NCBI GenBank assembly: GCA_037951105.1
Contig: JBAMJV010007134.1
Location: 112,020-176,019 of the forward strand
DNA: 64,000 nt
From: Echinarachnius parma
Taxonomy: Eukaryota > Echinodermata > Echinoidea > Clypeasteroida > Echinarachniidae
Direction: 5' to 3'
Position 1 is the first letter of the stretch; each line of letters opens with the position of its first letter. This document shows, piece by piece, positions 61,214 to 64,000 of this stretch. The notes under the pieces are model-generated. The model saw only the letters and a list, made by a program, of their open reading frames with translations, was not told where the DNA came from and ran no database searches. A program made the position numbers and the translations under genes.

Positions 61214-63590
61214 CTAAATTTTAGTAACCCAAACCTGCACCATTACATAACAAACTAACAATTCTATAGGAATACAAAATTACAAATGACTAATTATAAA
61301 AGCGGTTTTCATTCAAAAAGAGCCGTTAAAACTCAAGAGGGGGCATTCTAAAAACTCATCGGTTTCAACCATTAAAAACAAATATTGTGCGTGTGATGTT
61401 TTTTTTTTTAAATAGTGATTAGATAGAGAGATAATCAACGGCTATTTAAAAACCTCTTTTGTAAACTTGTGAAAAGAGGAAGCATTTTAAAAAAAGATGT
61501 AACGGCTGGTTCAAAATAATTATTGTGGGGCCCCACAATATTACAAATGGTTATGTGTATGGATATTTCAGCCGTTTCTGAACCGATTTTGATCAAATAA
61601 AGTTTATTCTGTCATTGAAATTGTATGCTCTTTCAAATTTGACACTAAATTTGTCATTATTATCTCACAAAAAAATCATAAAATTATTTTGTGTAGCGCT
61701 CTCTATACCTAAACCCAACTATCACTATTTAAAGGGGTAGTACAGTTTTGGTATAAGGCTGAGCTTTAGTAACCAAAACCTGCATAATTATTAACACTAC
61801 AAACTATATAGTTATAACTCCACCATGCTCAAAAGGTATAGAAAATTACAAACGACTAAGTAAAACGCCTGTTATCATTCAAAAAGGGCCATTAAAACAC
61901 TAGAAGGCGATCTCTAAAAAATCATTGGTTTCAACCATTTTTCATACAAAATTATGCATGTGATGTTTTGTTGAAATAATGATTAAATAGAGAGATCATC
62001 AACAACTATCTTAAAGGGGTAGTTCAGTTTTGGTATAGAGGGCGCTGCACAACACAATTTTTTCGTGAGGTAATGAAAAACTGATTGTCGAATATGAAAG
62101 AACATGCAATTTTAATGGCAGAATAAACTTTATTTGGTCAAAATCGGTTTAGAAATGGCTGAAATATCAATAAATATATCCGATCGTATATTATCTATAC
62201 GATGATTTTTTGAAAAAATTTAAAAAATGCTTACACTTTTTCAAAAATGTTCAATCGCGGTTTTTAAATAGTTGTTGATGATCTCTTTAATCATTATTTC
62301 AACAAAAAATCACATGCATAATTTTGTATGAAAAATGGTTGAAACCAATGCCTTATTAGAGAGCGCCCTCTCATGTTTTAAAGGGGTAAGTTCAGTTTTG
62401 GTATAGAGGGCGCTGCACAAAAAAAAAATTTGTGAGATAATGAAAAACTGAGTGTAAAATTTGAAAGAGCATACAATTTTAAAGGGATAGTTGAATTTTG
62501 GTATAGAGGGCGCTACACAAAATATTTTTTGTGAGATAATGACAAACTGAGTGTCAAATTCGAAAGAGCATACCATTTTAATGACAGAATAAAATTTATT
62601 TGATCAAAATCGGTTCAGAAATGGCTGAAATATCCAAAAACATATCCATTTTGTAATAATTGTGGGGCCCCACAAGTATTCGATAATTTTGAACCAGCCG
62701 TTAGAATTTCTTTAAAAATGCTTTCTCTTTTCGAAAATGTACAAAACAGGTTTTTAAATAGTTGTTGATTATCTCTCTATCCAATAACTAAATCAACAAA
62801 ACATCACATGCACAATATTTTATTTTAAATGGTTGAAACCGATGAGTGTTTAGAGAGCGCCCTCGTGAGTTTTAACGGCATGGTGGAGTTATAACTATTA
62901 GTTTGTAATGTAATGGTGCAGGTTTTGGTTACTAACATTCAACTATCCCTTTAATGGCAGAATATAATTTATTTTAGCAAAATAGGGTTCAGAAACGGCT
63001 GTAATATTAATAAATACATCTGATCGTAATATATCTGGGGCCAAGATATTATATTCGATGATTTTTTAAAACATTTAAAAAATGCTTTCACTTTTTCAAA
63101 AATGTTCAAAAGAGGTTTTAAAGGGGTAGTACAGTTTTGGTAAGGCTGAACTTAAGTAACCAAAACCTGCACAGTAACATTACAAACTAATATTTATAAC
63201 CCCACCATGCTCGAAAGGTATACAAAAATACAAACGTAAGTAAAAAGTAAAAAGCCTGTTATCATTCAAAAAGCGCCATTAAAACACAAGAGGGCGCTCT
63301 CTAATAAGGCATTGGTTTCAACCATTTTTCATACAAAATTATGCATGTGATGTTTTGTTGAAATAATGATTAAATAGAGAGATCATCAACAACTATTTTA
63401 AAACCGCTTTTGAATTTTTTTGAAAAAGTGTAAGCATTTTTTTTAATTAAAAAAAAAAAAAATTCTGCCGTTAAAATTGCTTAGTTCTTTCAAATCCGAC
63501 ATTCAATTTTTCATTACCTCACGAAAAAAATTGTGTTGTGCAGCGCCCTCTCTACCAAAACTGAACTACCCCTTTAAAACTTATTCAACA
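61214..63590. repeat. Cluster of about six or more copies of one short repeat family in both orientations
   Basis: Recurring blocks AAAGGGGTAGTTCAGTTTTG, TATAGAGGGCGCT, GGTTTCAACCATTTTTCATA and GTGGGGCCCCACAA alternate in direct and inverted order. A further copy lies at 20,570. No protein frame. Probably nested MITEs. Confidence 0.6.
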
Positions 63591-63750
63591 ATATTGATCA
63601 ATATAGATGTTTTCGGTTACTTTCCCAAAACTGGAATTGGGCTTCAAGACATATCATGCGATTTTGGAAGCGCCCGCTGAGTAGTAACAAAAGGTGATAT
63701 TATACGCTATACACGTAAGTATTAATGTCAACAAGTCAACAGCAACATCA

Positions 63751-63810
63751 AAATCAGAAACAACAACAAAAACAACGAAAACAGCAGCAGCAACAACAAA
63801 AACAACAACC
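63751..63810. repeat. CAA/CAG simple repeat
   Basis: Run of CAACAAC and CAGCAGCAG triplets, no frame with a start or splice context seen. Confidence 0.6.
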
Positions 63811-64000
63811 AGCCCTCAGACCTCCATTCTGGACTGGAAGATGATGCAGACCATAGAGTGGTGAAGTGTGATGTCATCAGTAGCGTAGACAGGTTCTTAC
63901 ACCTGGGGGGGATGATTTGCTGTTCAGTTCACCGGACCAAGACTAATTTGTTCGCGGCCGAGACCACCTGCCCAAATATTTTGAGACCAAGGCAATTGCT

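Overview
The window is non-coding-rich animal DNA: AT-rich, with long introns, GT-AG exon boundaries, many short inverted-repeat transposons (MITEs) and frequent TACATGTA runs. No bacterial or organellar genes are visible. The repeat style and base composition suggest a marine invertebrate deuterostome, most likely an echinoderm, but this is an impression and not a proven assignment.

One gene dominates. It runs on the minus strand from a GC-rich first exon at about 59.8 kb to beyond the left edge. Exon 1 (59,635-59,811) encodes MGKVFSKKSQGYDMGG..., an N-myristoylation-type start that resembles vertebrate BASP1/NAP-22 (MGGKLSKKKKGYN...). A 19-codon basic microexon follows at 53.9 kb, then small A/P/E-rich exons at 31.9-31.4 kb and 17.7 kb, a 364-codon P/E/A/T-rich exon at 14.1-15.2 kb, and a long series of acidic exons built on a roughly 12-residue repeat of the type ETPDAVEETPSA. 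Every exon I could define starts and ends in phase 0, so any subset can be joined in frame. The exons in the window add up to about 3,400 codons of apparently disordered acidic protein, and the last exon still ends in a splice donor, so the gene continues off the window. Two further candidate first exons lie inside intron space: one at 41.6-41.8 kb that encodes a hydrophobic membrane anchor, and one at 49.5 kb.

Layout from left to right: 0-11.1 kb, recently amplified cassettes in which a giant exon alternates with a constant 25-codon exon; 11.4-13.6 kb, the small 32-44 codon exons that look like the ancestral form; 14.1-15.2 kb, the A/P/E-rich exon; 15.4-31.0 kb, intron packed with hAT-like and other short inverted-repeat elements and a 16-bp minisatellite; 31.0-31.9 kb, tandem mini-exons, some decayed; 32-41.5 kb, more nested MITEs; 41.6-42.85 kb, a probable divergent promoter with a TM-encoding first exon on the minus strand and a candidate tiny Cys-rich gene on the plus strand; 43-59.6 kb, intron with nested inverted repeats; 59.6-60.4 kb, exon 1 and its promoter; 61.2-63.6 kb, a cluster of one short-repeat family.

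Inferred function: the head would tether a very long, negatively charged, Thr-Pro-rich chain to the cytosolic face of a membrane. Exon choice could set both anchor type and chain length. This is inference from sequence only; no domain that fixes a biochemical activity lies in the window.
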